This document shows, piece after piece, positions 1-5,419 of a stretch of DNA of 6,042 nt. The DNA lies in assembly GCA_036381125.1 (NCBI GenBank), contig DASVDK010000354.1, positions 1 to 6,042 of the forward strand, in the 5' to 3' direction. The notes beneath the pieces are model-generated. The model was given only the letters and a program-made list of their open reading frames with translations. It searched no databases and had not been told where the DNA came from. Position numbers and translations under genes: made by a program. Positions within the stretch are counted from its first letter, which is position 1. The number at the start of each line of letters is the position of its first letter. This DNA comes from DASVDK01 sp036381125 [NCBI: Thermodesulfobacteriota bacterium] (GTDB taxonomy: Bacteria > DASVDK01).

Positions 1-1
1 G

Positions 2-442
2 GGCGAGACCTTCGTCCTGGTGACGACCATGGGGCACGCCGACGAGGAGGCGCTCGAGGCCGCCCTGGCGCGGGCGCCCCGGTACGTGGGCCTGGTGGCG
101 AGCCGCCGGCGCTTCGCCGAGGTGAGGCGCACGCTTGCCGCGCGCGGGGTCTCGACCGAGGCGCTCGACCGCGTGCGCAGCCCCGCCGGCCTCGACCTCG
201 GCGCCCGGGCGCCCGAGGAGATCGCCGTGAGCGTGCTCGCCGAGATCGTCCAGGTCCGGCGCCGCGAGGCGGCGGACCTGGACGCGCCCGAGCGCCGCGG
301 ATCGGCCCTGTCCCGGTTCGTGGCCGATCCGGTCTGCGGCATGTCGGTGGACCGCGACGCCCCGGCGGCCACGGCGACGCGGGGCGGCGTCACGTACTAC
401 TTCTGCTGCGAGGGGTGCCGCACGCGCTTCGAGCCGGCATGA
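2..442 (+). CDS. XdhC/CoxI-family molybdoenzyme maturation factor with C-terminal YHS domain (3' part, runs off left edge)
   Basis: The reading frame is open from the first codon of the window, so only the last 146 residues are seen. Fragment residues 1-90 match the C-terminal Rossmann half of XdhC/CoxI proteins: a G-H-A-D-E-E-A-L-E-A-A-L stretch, YVGLVASRRR at 28-37, and the family signature PAGLDLGARAPEEIAVSVLAEI at 61-82, close to the usual P-x-GLDIGA-x-(T/S)PEEIA. XdhC proteins bind molybdenum cofactor and help its sulfuration and insertion into xanthine dehydrogenase or CO dehydrogenase-type enzymes in the cytoplasm. Residues 108-146 form a YHS domain with DPVCGM (109-114), YYFCCEGC (132-139) and a terminal F, a cysteine-rich module that binds metal in other proteins. 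The stop codon overlaps the next gene's start (ATGA), so the two are probably translationally coupled. The family call is firm; the substrate enzyme cannot be told from this window. Confidence 0.88.
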   Translation, partial: GETFVLVTTMGHADEEALEAALARAPRYVGLVASRRRFAEVRRTLAARGVSTEALDRVRSPAGLDLGARAPEEIAVSVLAEIVQVRRREAADLDAPERRGSALSRFVADPVCGMSVDRDAPAATATRGGVTYYFCCEGCRTRFEPA

Positions 443-1023
443 TCGCCGGCGTCGTGCTCGCCGCCGGCCAGTCGACCCGGATGGGCGCGAGCAAGGTCCT
501 CCTCGCCCTCGACGGCGAGCCGCTCGTCCGCCGCATGACGCGCCGCGCCCTCGAGGCCGGGCTTGCGCCCGTGATCACGGTGGTCGGCCGCGACGCCGGC
601 GCCGCAGCCGGGGCGGTCGCCGACCTCCCCTCCGTCGTCGCCGTCAACGCGGCGTACGCCGACGGGATGACCACCTCGATCCGCTGCGGGCTCGGCCACC
701 TGCCGGCCGAGGCCGAGGCGGCCGTCATCGTCTTCGCCGACCAGCCGCTCGTCACCGTCGATCAGCTTCGCCGCATCCGGTCGGCCTACGAGACGGGGCG
801 TCCCCCGGTCGTCGTGTCGAGCTACGACGGCGTCCTCGCGCCGCCGACCCTCTACCGCCGCGACCTCTTCCCCGAGCTGGCCGCGGCTCGCGGGGACGGC
901 TGCCGCAAGCGGGTCATTCGGGCCCACCTCGAGACAGCGGCGGTCCTCCCCTTCCCCGCCTCCCATCTCGCCGACGTCGACTCGCCCGAGGACTACGCGC
1001 GGCTCGCGCGCGGCGCGTCCTGA
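439..1023 (+). CDS. MocA/MobA-like molybdenum cofactor nucleotidyltransferase
   Basis: A 194-residue protein of normal family length. It begins with the nucleotide-binding loop of NTP-transferase-like proteins, LAAGQSTRMGASK at residues 7-19. It also has the ADGMTTSIRCGL segment (73-84), the metal-binding ADQPLV motif (99-104, corresponding to the usual DMP/DQP), and DVDSPED (179-185) near the C-terminus. Such proteins transfer CMP or GMP to molybdopterin; MocA makes the cytosine dinucleotide cofactor used by xanthine/CO dehydrogenase-type enzymes. The start is placed at the ATG at 439, which gives a 4-base ATGA overlap with the XdhC-like gene and puts the nucleotide-binding loop at the expected distance from the N-terminus. 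A GTG at 415 would add eight unsupported residues. Pairing with XdhC strongly suggests service to a molybdenum hydroxylase encoded to the left. CTP rather than GTP preference is inferred from that context, not from a diagnostic residue. Confidence 0.87.
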   Translation: MIAGVVLAAGQSTRMGASKVLLALDGEPLVRRMTRRALEAGLAPVITVVGRDAGAAAGAVADLPSVVAVNAAYADGMTTSIRCGLGHLPAEAEAAVIVFADQPLVTVDQLRRIRSAYETGRPPVVVSSYDGVLAPPTLYRRDLFPELAAARGDGCRKRVIRAHLETAAVLPFPASHLADVDSPEDYARLARGAS

Positions 1024-1032
1024 GGGCGATCG

Positions 1033-1207
1033 CCCCCATCTCCGCCAGCCGACGCGCAGGAGCCACGTTCGGGCCGACATCGCCGGCGCGTCGAGCCTCG
1101 ACGCACACGGGTCGTCGCCGCGAGCGCCCGGATCGATCGCCCGCGGCTGTCCGCCTCGACGAGCAGGTGCACGTGATCGCGCTGGACGGGGAAGTGGCTG
1201 CGTGGAG
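1033..1207 (-). pseudogene. Remnant of a REP-associated tyrosine transposase (RAYT, Y1/IS200-like)
   Basis: The convergent spacer contains two separated pieces of a RAYT-type transposase on the minus strand. The upstream piece reads SHFPVQRDHVHLLVEA, with the metal-binding HxH motif (HVH, bases 1167-1175) in the context typical of the Y1 fold, followed by a degenerate arginine-rich stretch. The downstream piece, in another frame at 1033-1080, reads SARTWLLRVGWRRWG, which resembles the conserved C-terminal tail of this family (usually ...TWLL-x-x-GWRR-x-G). The middle, including the region with the catalytic tyrosine and the usual RYHAR-like block, is missing, roughly 60-90 residues by comparison with the family from memory. 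No single open frame joins the pieces, so the gene is dead. Intact relatives mobilise or process REP palindromes. It lies just downstream of the dehydrogenase stop on the same strand. Confidence 0.68.
1088..1104. repeat. Short inverted repeat (7-bp stem, 3-nt loop) inside the transposase remnant
   Basis: GCGTCGA and TCGACGC flank a GCC loop. It lies between the convergent mocA-like and dehydrogenase genes, so it could act as a two-way transcription terminator stem, but neither strand has a following T-tract. It could also simply be coincidence in GC-rich DNA. Confidence 0.25.
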
Positions 1208-1213
1208 CCGGCC

Positions 1214-2140
1214 TCAGATAGACGATCGGCCCGGCGCCGAGCCCCCCTTCCCCGGCGGCTCGAGCCCGTTCATCGCGTCGACGACGCGCGCGACGCCCGC
1301 GTTGTCGAGGTCGCCGAAGCCCATCTGGACGCCGGCGCGGAAGAGCTGCGCGACCGCGCTGCCGACCGGCATGACGCAGCCGAACGCGCGGGCGGCCTCC
1401 ATGGCGAGGCCGAGGTCCTTGTCGTGCAGGCGGAGGAAGAAGGAGGGGGTGTAGTCGCCGGAGACGAGCTTGGGCCACTTGACGTCGCCGAGGCCGGACT
1501 TGCCGAGGCCGGCGCCGAGGACCTGCACGAGCGTCTGCGGCTCGATGCCGGCCTTGCGCGCCATGACGAGCGCCTCGGCGTAGGCGCCGAGGTAGGTGGC
1601 GAGCATGGTGTTGTTGATGAGCTTGAGGACCTGACCGGCGCCGTTCTCGGTGGAGACGTACACGAGATTCGTGCCCTCGGCTTCGAGGATGGGCCGCACC
1701 CGATCGTAGGCCGCCTTCGGACCGGCCGCCATGATGGTGAGCGTCCCCTCGGCCGCCCCCTTCTCCCCGCCGGTCACCGGCGCGTCGAGAAAGGCGCCGC
1801 CGCGCGCCTCGACGAGGCGCGCCAGGCGGCGCGTGACCTCGGGCGAGATGGTCGAGTGGTCCATCACGACGGCGCCCGGACGGAGCGTCTCGAGCACGCC
1901 GCCCGGCCCCGCGACGACCGCCTCCACGTCCGGCGAGTCTGGCACGTTGGTGATGACGACGTCGGCGGCGGCCGCGGCCTCCGCGGCGCTCGACGCCACG
2001 GTGGCGCCGTCGGCGACCAGCGCCTCCGCCTTGGCCCGGGTCCGGTTGAAGACGGTGACCGGAAAGCCCTTGCGGAGGAGGTTGCGGGCCATCCCCCGCC
2101 CCATGATGCCGATTCCGATGTAGGCGACCTTCAGCGTCAT
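1214..2140 (-). CDS. NAD(P)-dependent beta-hydroxyacid dehydrogenase (3-hydroxyisobutyrate dehydrogenase / tartronate semialdehyde reductase family), third gene of the hyi operon
   Basis: A 308-residue cytoplasmic oxidoreductase with the family layout. The N-terminal Rossmann domain has GIGIMGRGMARNL at 9-21 and FNRT at 31-34. The substrate-binding signature DAPVTGG lies at 119-125, the catalytic lysine K173 is in GAGQVLKLINN (167-177), and the helical C-terminal domain has the conserved KD pair at 241-242. An asparagine-arginine (NR) after the second strand of the nucleotide fold favours NADP over NAD, an inference from related enzymes. It is a paralogue of the gene just upstream (glxR), separated by 34 bases, and is probably cotranscribed with it. 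Because GlxR already covers tartronate semialdehyde, this enzyme may act on a related substrate such as 3-hydroxyisobutyrate or succinic/glyoxylic semialdehyde; the sequence alone does not decide. The last dozen residues (from about 297) are low-complexity and end at the transposase remnant. The ATG at 2140 has only a weak GAGGA 3 bases upstream. Confidence 0.88.
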   Translation of the reverse strand: MTLKVAYIGIGIMGRGMARNLLRKGFPVTVFNRTRAKAEALVADGATVASSAAEAAAAADVVITNVPDSPDVEAVVAGPGGVLETLRPGAVVMDHSTISPEVTRRLARLVEARGGAFLDAPVTGGEKGAAEGTLTIMAAGPKAAYDRVRPILEAEGTNLVYVSTENGAGQVLKLINNTMLATYLGAYAEALVMARKAGIEPQTLVQVLGAGLGKSGLGDVKWPKLVSGDYTPSFFLRLHDKDLGLAMEAARAFGCVMPVGSAVAQLFRAGVQMGFGDLDNAGVARVVDAMNGLEPPGKGGSAPGRSSI

Positions 2141-2174
2141 TGGTCCTCGCGTGTCCTTGCGCCGTGGCCCTGGC

Positions 2175-3065
2175 CTAGTCCCCGGCCACGGGGTGATTCG
2201 CCAGCGTCTCGAGCGCCCGGACCATCGCGGAGTGGTCCCAGCCGGCCCCGCCGTGCGCCGCGCAGGCGTTGAACAGCTCCTGGCAGGTCGCCGTGTTCGG
2301 CAGCGACACGCCGAGCGCCCTGGCCGACTCCAGGGCGAGGTTCAGGTCCTTCTGGTGGAGGGCGATGCGGAAGCCGGGCGCGAAGGTCCGCTTGATCATC
2401 CGCTCGCCGTGGATCTCGAGGATCTTCGACGACGCGAAGCCGCCCATGAGCGCCTGCCGCACCCGGGCCGGGTCGGCCCCCGCCTTCGAGGCGAAGAGCA
2501 GCGCCTCGCCGACCGCCTCGATCGTCAGGGCGACGATGATCTGGTTGGCGACCTTGCAGGTCTGACCGTCGCCGGACGGCCCGACGAGCGTGATGTTCTT
2601 CCCCATCTTCTCGAAGAGCGGCTTCACCTCGTCGAAGACCGACGGCTTGCCGCCGACCATGATGGTGAGGGTGGCGTTCTTCGCCCCGACCTCGCCCCCC
2701 GACACCGGGGCGTCGAGCATCTCGACCCCCATGTCGGCGAGCCGCTTCGCGAAGGCCTTCGTCGCCACCGGCGAGATCGACGACATGTCGACGACGATCT
2801 TCCCCTTCGAGAGCCCCTCCGCGAGGCCGGAGGGGCCGAAGAGCACCGCCTCGACGTCCGGCGTGTCCGGCACCATCGTGATGATGATGTCGGCCGCGCG
2901 CGCGACCTCCGCCGGGCTCCTTGCCGGCTTGCCGCCCTTCTTCACCAGCTCGTCCGGCACACCCGAGCGGCTGTGCAGGTGGACCGTGTACCCGGCGTCG
3001 ATGAGGTGCCCGGCCATGGGCTTGCCCATGATGCCGAGCCCGATGAACCCGAGCGTCTTCGCCAT
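2175..3065 (-). CDS. glxR: 2-hydroxy-3-oxopropionate (tartronate semialdehyde) reductase
   Basis: Reduces tartronate semialdehyde to D-glycerate with NAD(P)H, in the glyoxylate-to-glycerate route. The 296-residue product has the family's length and landmarks: GLGIMGKPMAGHL (9-21) for nucleotide binding, DAPVSGGEVGA (118-128) for substrate binding, catalytic K171 in GQTCKVANQ (167-175), and HQKDLNLALE (237-246). The stretches KAGADPARVRQALMGGFASSK and NTATCQELFNACAA follow E. coli GlxR almost residue for residue as I recall it, more closely than GarR. The start is set at the ATG at 3065 because it shares one base with the hyi stop (TGATG), has an AGGGGG ribosome-binding site 8 bases upstream, and begins directly before the nucleotide-binding strand. 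The upstream in-frame ATG at 3146 would add 27 unrelated residues inside hyi. Confidence 0.94.
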   Translation of the reverse strand: MAKTLGFIGLGIMGKPMAGHLIDAGYTVHLHSRSGVPDELVKKGGKPARSPAEVARAADIIITMVPDTPDVEAVLFGPSGLAEGLSKGKIVVDMSSISPVATKAFAKRLADMGVEMLDAPVSGGEVGAKNATLTIMVGGKPSVFDEVKPLFEKMGKNITLVGPSGDGQTCKVANQIIVALTIEAVGEALLFASKAGADPARVRQALMGGFASSKILEIHGERMIKRTFAPGFRIALHQKDLNLALESARALGVSLPNTATCQELFNACAAHGGAGWDHSAMVRALETLANHPVAGD

Positions 3066-3850
3066 CAGGCGTTCCCCCTGTAGGGCGTCATCCATCCGAG
3101 CCCCTCGACGGTCTTTCCCTTCGGCCTGTACTCGCAGCCGATCCATCCGGTGTAGCCGGCGGCGTCGATGGCCGCGAAGAGGTTGGGGAAGTTGATCTCG
3201 CCGGTGCCCGGCTCGTGGCGGCCCGGGTTGTCGGCGAGCTGCATGTGCGCGATCCGGGGCAGGTGATCCCGCATGGTCCTGATGAGGTTCCCCTCCATGA
3301 TCTGCATGTGATAGATGTCCCAGAGGTAGGCGACGTTCGGCTCCCCCACCTCGTCCATGACCGCCAGCGCGTGGCGCGTCGTCGCGATGTGGAAGCCCGG
3401 CACGTCCTGGGTGTTCACGGCCTCGATCGCCATGGTGATGCCCGCCCGGCCGAGCGCCCGCGCCGCGAACCTGAGGTTGGCGATCAGGGTCTCGTGCACC
3501 TTCGCGGGGTCGACGCCGGCCGGCGTCTTGCCGACGAGACAGTTGAGCACCGTGCAGCCGAGCGCCTTCGCGTAGTCGATCGCCCGGCCCACGCCGTCCT
3601 GGAACTCGCCGACGCGGTCGGGCATGACCGCGATCCCGCGCTCCCCGCCGTCCCAGTCGCCGGCCGGCAGGTTGAAGAGGACCTGCACGAGACCGTTGCC
3701 CTTCAACCGGTCGACCAGCTCCTGCGTCGAGTACGCGTAGGGCAGCCAGTACTCGACGCCGGTGAAGCCGGCCTTCGCGGCCGCGGCGAAGCGCTCGGGG
3801 AAGCCCACCTCGCCGAACATCATCGAGAGGTTCGCACAGAACTTCGGCAT
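3065..3850 (-). CDS. hyi: Hydroxypyruvate isomerase
   Basis: Interconverts hydroxypyruvate and tartronate semialdehyde, supplying the substrate of the next gene, glxR. The 261-residue protein is a TIM barrel of the xylose isomerase-like family and matches E. coli Hyi (258 residues) along its whole length. Matching blocks include ANLSMMFGE (6-14), FNLPAGDWDGGERGIA (59-74), NCLVGKTPAG (103-112), WDIYHMQIMEG (177-187), ADNPGRHEPGTGEIN (206-220) and GCEYRPKG (238-245). The four expected metal and catalytic positions are present: E143, D178, Q204 and E240, with E143 and E240 the acid/base pair in the family. It is the first gene of the operon. Its ATG at 3850 follows GAGGAG at a 4-base spacing. 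Glyoxylate carboligase, which precedes hyi in E. coli, is not beside it here. Confidence 0.94.
   Translation of the reverse strand: MPKFCANLSMMFGEVGFPERFAAAAKAGFTGVEYWLPYAYSTQELVDRLKGNGLVQVLFNLPAGDWDGGERGIAVMPDRVGEFQDGVGRAIDYAKALGCTVLNCLVGKTPAGVDPAKVHETLIANLRFAARALGRAGITMAIEAVNTQDVPGFHIATTRHALAVMDEVGEPNVAYLWDIYHMQIMEGNLIRTMRDHLPRIAHMQLADNPGRHEPGTGEINFPNLFAAIDAAGYTGWIGCEYRPKGKTVEGLGWMTPYRGNA
3074..3079 (-). promoter_or_regulatory. Ribosome-binding site deciding the glxR start
   Basis: AGGGGG on the minus strand lies 8 bases before the ATG at 3065, within the end of hyi. It supports the short glxR start over the upstream in-frame ATG at 3146. Confidence 0.6.
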
Positions 3851-3854
3851 CTCG

Positions 3855-3860
3855 CTCCTC
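3855..3860 (-). promoter_or_regulatory. Ribosome-binding site of hyi
   Basis: GAGGAG on the minus strand lies 4 bases before the ATG at 3850, a somewhat short spacing. Three of its bases fall inside the outer arm of the palindrome at 3858-3900, so the site could be partly hidden if that arm folds in the mRNA. Confidence 0.5.
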
Positions 3861-3900
3861 GAGTGGCGAGCCGGCTCCGCGCGGGGCCGGCCACCTCGAG
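3858..3900. promoter_or_regulatory. Long imperfect palindrome upstream of hyi (candidate operator or leader hairpin)
   Basis: The core at 3870-3891 is a 22-base palindrome with one mismatch: GCCGGC half-sites at 3870-3875 and 3886-3891 surround CCGC/GCGG at 3877-3884. It is flanked symmetrically by CTCGAG at 3858-3863 and 3895-3900, with TGG/CCA inside those arms. It sits 8 to 50 bases upstream of hyi. It could be a regulator binding site for the hyi-glxR operon, or in mRNA a leader hairpin whose outer arm touches the Shine-Dalgarno sequence. GC-rich DNA forms such repeats easily, so function is not shown. Confidence 0.35.
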
Positions 3901-3906
3901 ATCGTA
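3901..3906 (-). promoter_or_regulatory. Weak -10-like hexamer for the hyi operon
   Basis: TACGAT on the minus strand (4 of 6 matches to TATAAT), preceded by GCGT, lies in the least GC-rich patch of the hyi spacer and directly abuts the palindrome at 3858-3900. I find no convincing -35 at the right distance. If used, transcription would begin near 3894, inside the palindrome, leaving a leader of about 44 bases. Confidence 0.22.
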
Positions 3907-3972
3907 ACGCATGATCGCCGGTCGAGGCATGGCCGGTGCTCGACGCGCTCGGCGCCCGGTCCGCCTCGAGCG

Positions 3973-3993
3973 GGCCGGCCTCGAGCGCCGGCC
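3973..3993 (-). terminator. G/C hairpin after the sulfite-oxidase-like gene (possible terminator stem)
   Basis: GGCCGGC and GCCGGCC form a perfect 7-bp stem around a 7-base loop, starting 29 bases after the stop of the gene ending at 4023. The place suits termination of the right-hand operon before hyi, but there is no T-tract, so it would be a non-canonical terminator at best. It overlaps two copies of GCCTCGAGCG, 15 bases apart, at 3963 and 3978. Confidence 0.33.
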
Positions 3994-4022
3994 GGGGGTC
4001 GGGCGCGGGCGGATGACGAGGC

Positions 4023-4736
4023 TCACTCCGAGTACCGCTCCTCCTTCCAGGGGTCGGCGCGGTTGTGGTAGCCGCGCACCTCCCAGAAGCCGGGCCGGTC
4101 GGCGGCGGCGAACTCGACCTTGCGGACCCACTTGGCGCTCTTCCACGCGTACAGCCCGGGGACGACGAGCCGGAGCGGGAAGCCGTGCTCCGGGGAGAGC
4201 GGCCGGCCGCTCTCGGCGTCGGCGAAGAGGCAGTCCTCGCCGGCGAACTCGTCGAGCGGCAGGTTCGTCGTGTAGCCGTGCTCGCAGTGGACGATCACGA
4301 AGCGCGCCTCCGGCCTCGGCCGCGCCCGCACGACGATCTCCCGCACGTGGACCCCTTCCCACCGCATGTCGTAGCGGCTCCAGGTCGTGACGCAGTGCAT
4401 GTCGGCCGTGATCGACACGCGGGGGAGCGCCTCGAAGGCCTCGTACGAGAGCCTGAAGGGCGACTCGCAGAGCCCGAAGACCTCGAAGTCCCAGGTCTTC
4501 GGATCGAAGGGCGGGACCGGCCCGTAGTGCAGGACCGGCCACCGCTCGGTGAGGATCTGTCCCGGCGGGAGGCGGTCGCGGCGGCTCGGCATCGACGAGG
4601 TCTCCACGGGGTTGCGAATCTCGCGCGGCGCGTCGGCGGGGCGGTCCCACCAGCCGCCGCGGGGACGCGCCCGTGCCGCCAGGGCCGCCTCGACCCCTCG
4701 CACGAGGAGGCGCACCCCGCGCCGCAGCACCTCCAT
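4023..4736 (-). CDS. Sulfite oxidase-like molybdopterin-dependent oxidoreductase
   Basis: A 237-residue protein of the sulfite oxidase/MsrP (YedY) molybdopterin-binding fold. Landmarks run in family order: LPPGQILTERWPVLHYGPVP at 56-75, the W-x-F-E-V-F-G-L strand at 82-89, the molybdenum-ligating cysteine C115 in ADMHCVTTWSRYD (111-123), HCEHGYTTNLPLDEF, GFPLRLVVPGLYAWKSAKWV, and a final FWEVRGYHNRADPWKEERYSE-like tail typical of the small soluble members. There is no heme or Ig-like dimerisation domain and no convincing Tat signal: the RRGVRLLVRG N-terminus lacks a hydrophobic core. It is therefore probably cytoplasmic with an unknown electron partner and substrate. The ATG at 4736 is chosen because it shares a base with the DUF309 gene's stop (TGATG). 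An alternative ATG at 4592, with GGAG 9 bases upstream, would remove 48 arginine- and alanine-rich residues that I do not recognise and give the usual short family length. Confidence 0.87.
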   Translation of the reverse strand: MEVLRRGVRLLVRGVEAALAARARPRGGWWDRPADAPREIRNPVETSSMPSRRDRLPPGQILTERWPVLHYGPVPPFDPKTWDFEVFGLCESPFRLSYEAFEALPRVSITADMHCVTTWSRYDMRWEGVHVREIVVRARPRPEARFVIVHCEHGYTTNLPLDEFAGEDCLFADAESGRPLSPEHGFPLRLVVPGLYAWKSAKWVRKVEFAAADRPGFWEVRGYHNRADPWKEERYSE

Positions 4737-5419
4737 CAGCGGCGTCCGGCCGCCACGAGCGGCGGGACGAGGGCCGGGTCGAACGGCGCCCCTGCCCCCA
4801 GCGCGGCCGCTGCGCGGGCGAGGCCGGTACGGAGCGCCTCGAGATCGAGCCCTGCCCCGGCCCCTCCGAGCGGCGCGAGACGCGCCCGGGCCGCCTCGAG
4901 GAGCGACACGCTCCCCGCGCGGTTGCCGGTGACGGCGTGCTCGAGCGCGACGGCCATCTGGATGACGCCCTGGTACAGCTCCCGCGTCTCGCCGCTGGCG
5001 CGACGCCACTGCCCCTCGAGGAGGTCGTGCGCCTCGAAGTAGAGGCCCGCGCGCACGAGCCAGGCGGCGCGGTACAGCTCGGGCGGCAGCCCCTCGAGAT
5101 CGGGCGGCGCCGGCCGGGCGAGCCCGGCACGCGCAACGGCGGCGCGTCTCGCACGCTCGGCCAGGTAGCGCCGCCGGCGCACCGCCTCGGGCGCGAGCCG
5201 GCCCGACCGGTCGAGGATACCGGCTCGCTTCAGCCGCTCGGCAGCCTCGCCGACCGGCGGCGCCGATCCCTCCCCCGGCCCGGCGGCCGCGAACGCGCCG
5301 GCCGCGTCGAGCGCCGCGGCGGCGCCGGCGTCCTCGAGCCCCTCGACCACCAGCCCCGTCACCGCATCGCGCAGGTCGAGCCAGGGGTGACCGGCCGGAC
5401 GGCGGGGCGTGGGGGTCAT
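4736..5419 (-). CDS. DUF309 domain-containing protein
   Basis: A 227-residue protein. The C-terminal half carries the DUF309 signature: YFEAHDLLEGQWRRA at 127-141 with the conserved E-A-H-(D/E)-x-x-E core, then LYQGVIQMAVALEHAVTGN at 148-166 and a G-S-V-x-L-L-E-A-A helix at 169-177. This small all-helical family (COG1547) has been predicted to be a metal-dependent hydrolase from its conserved histidine and acidic residues, but no reaction is established. Residues 1-110 are alanine- and arginine-rich and unfamiliar, perhaps a helical lineage-specific extension. The ATG at 5419 overlaps the previous gene's stop by 4 bases (ATGA), and its own stop shares a base with the next start. This suggests that production is tied to the neighbouring oxidoreductases. 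An open frame continues upstream to 5608 but lies inside the GlpD-like gene and is not used. Confidence 0.82.
   Translation of the reverse strand: MTPTPRRPAGHPWLDLRDAVTGLVVEGLEDAGAAAALDAAGAFAAAGPGEGSAPPVGEAAERLKRAGILDRSGRLAPEAVRRRRYLAERARRAAVARAGLARPAPPDLEGLPPELYRAAWLVRAGLYFEAHDLLEGQWRRASGETRELYQGVIQMAVALEHAVTGNRAGSVSLLEAARARLAPLGGAGAGLDLEALRTGLARAAAALGAGAPFDPALVPPLVAAGRR

Noticed and set aside
1024-1035. Perfect 12-bp palindrome GGGCGATCGCCC right after the mocA-like stop
   Set aside because: Too short for a stable terminator, no T-tract, and such words are common in this base composition; it also lies at the edge of the transposase remnant.
1024-1213. Possible small intact gene in the convergent gap
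   Set aside because: The recognisable transposase blocks lie in different frames with the central region missing, so no intact protein is supported.
1202-2272. Long plus-strand open frame opposite the beta-hydroxyacid dehydrogenase
   Set aside because: Arg/Gly/Asp-rich translation with no family match; it is an antisense shadow of a gene with full family motifs, as expected in GC-rich DNA.
2151-3083. Plus-strand open frame opposite glxR
   Set aside because: Shadow frame with biased Arg/Asp/Val content; the minus strand carries a full-length GlxR.
3820-5154. Long minus-strand open frame across the hyi spacer and the right operon
   Set aside because: Serine/arginine-rich low-complexity translation in a different frame from the recognisable oxidoreductase and DUF309 genes.
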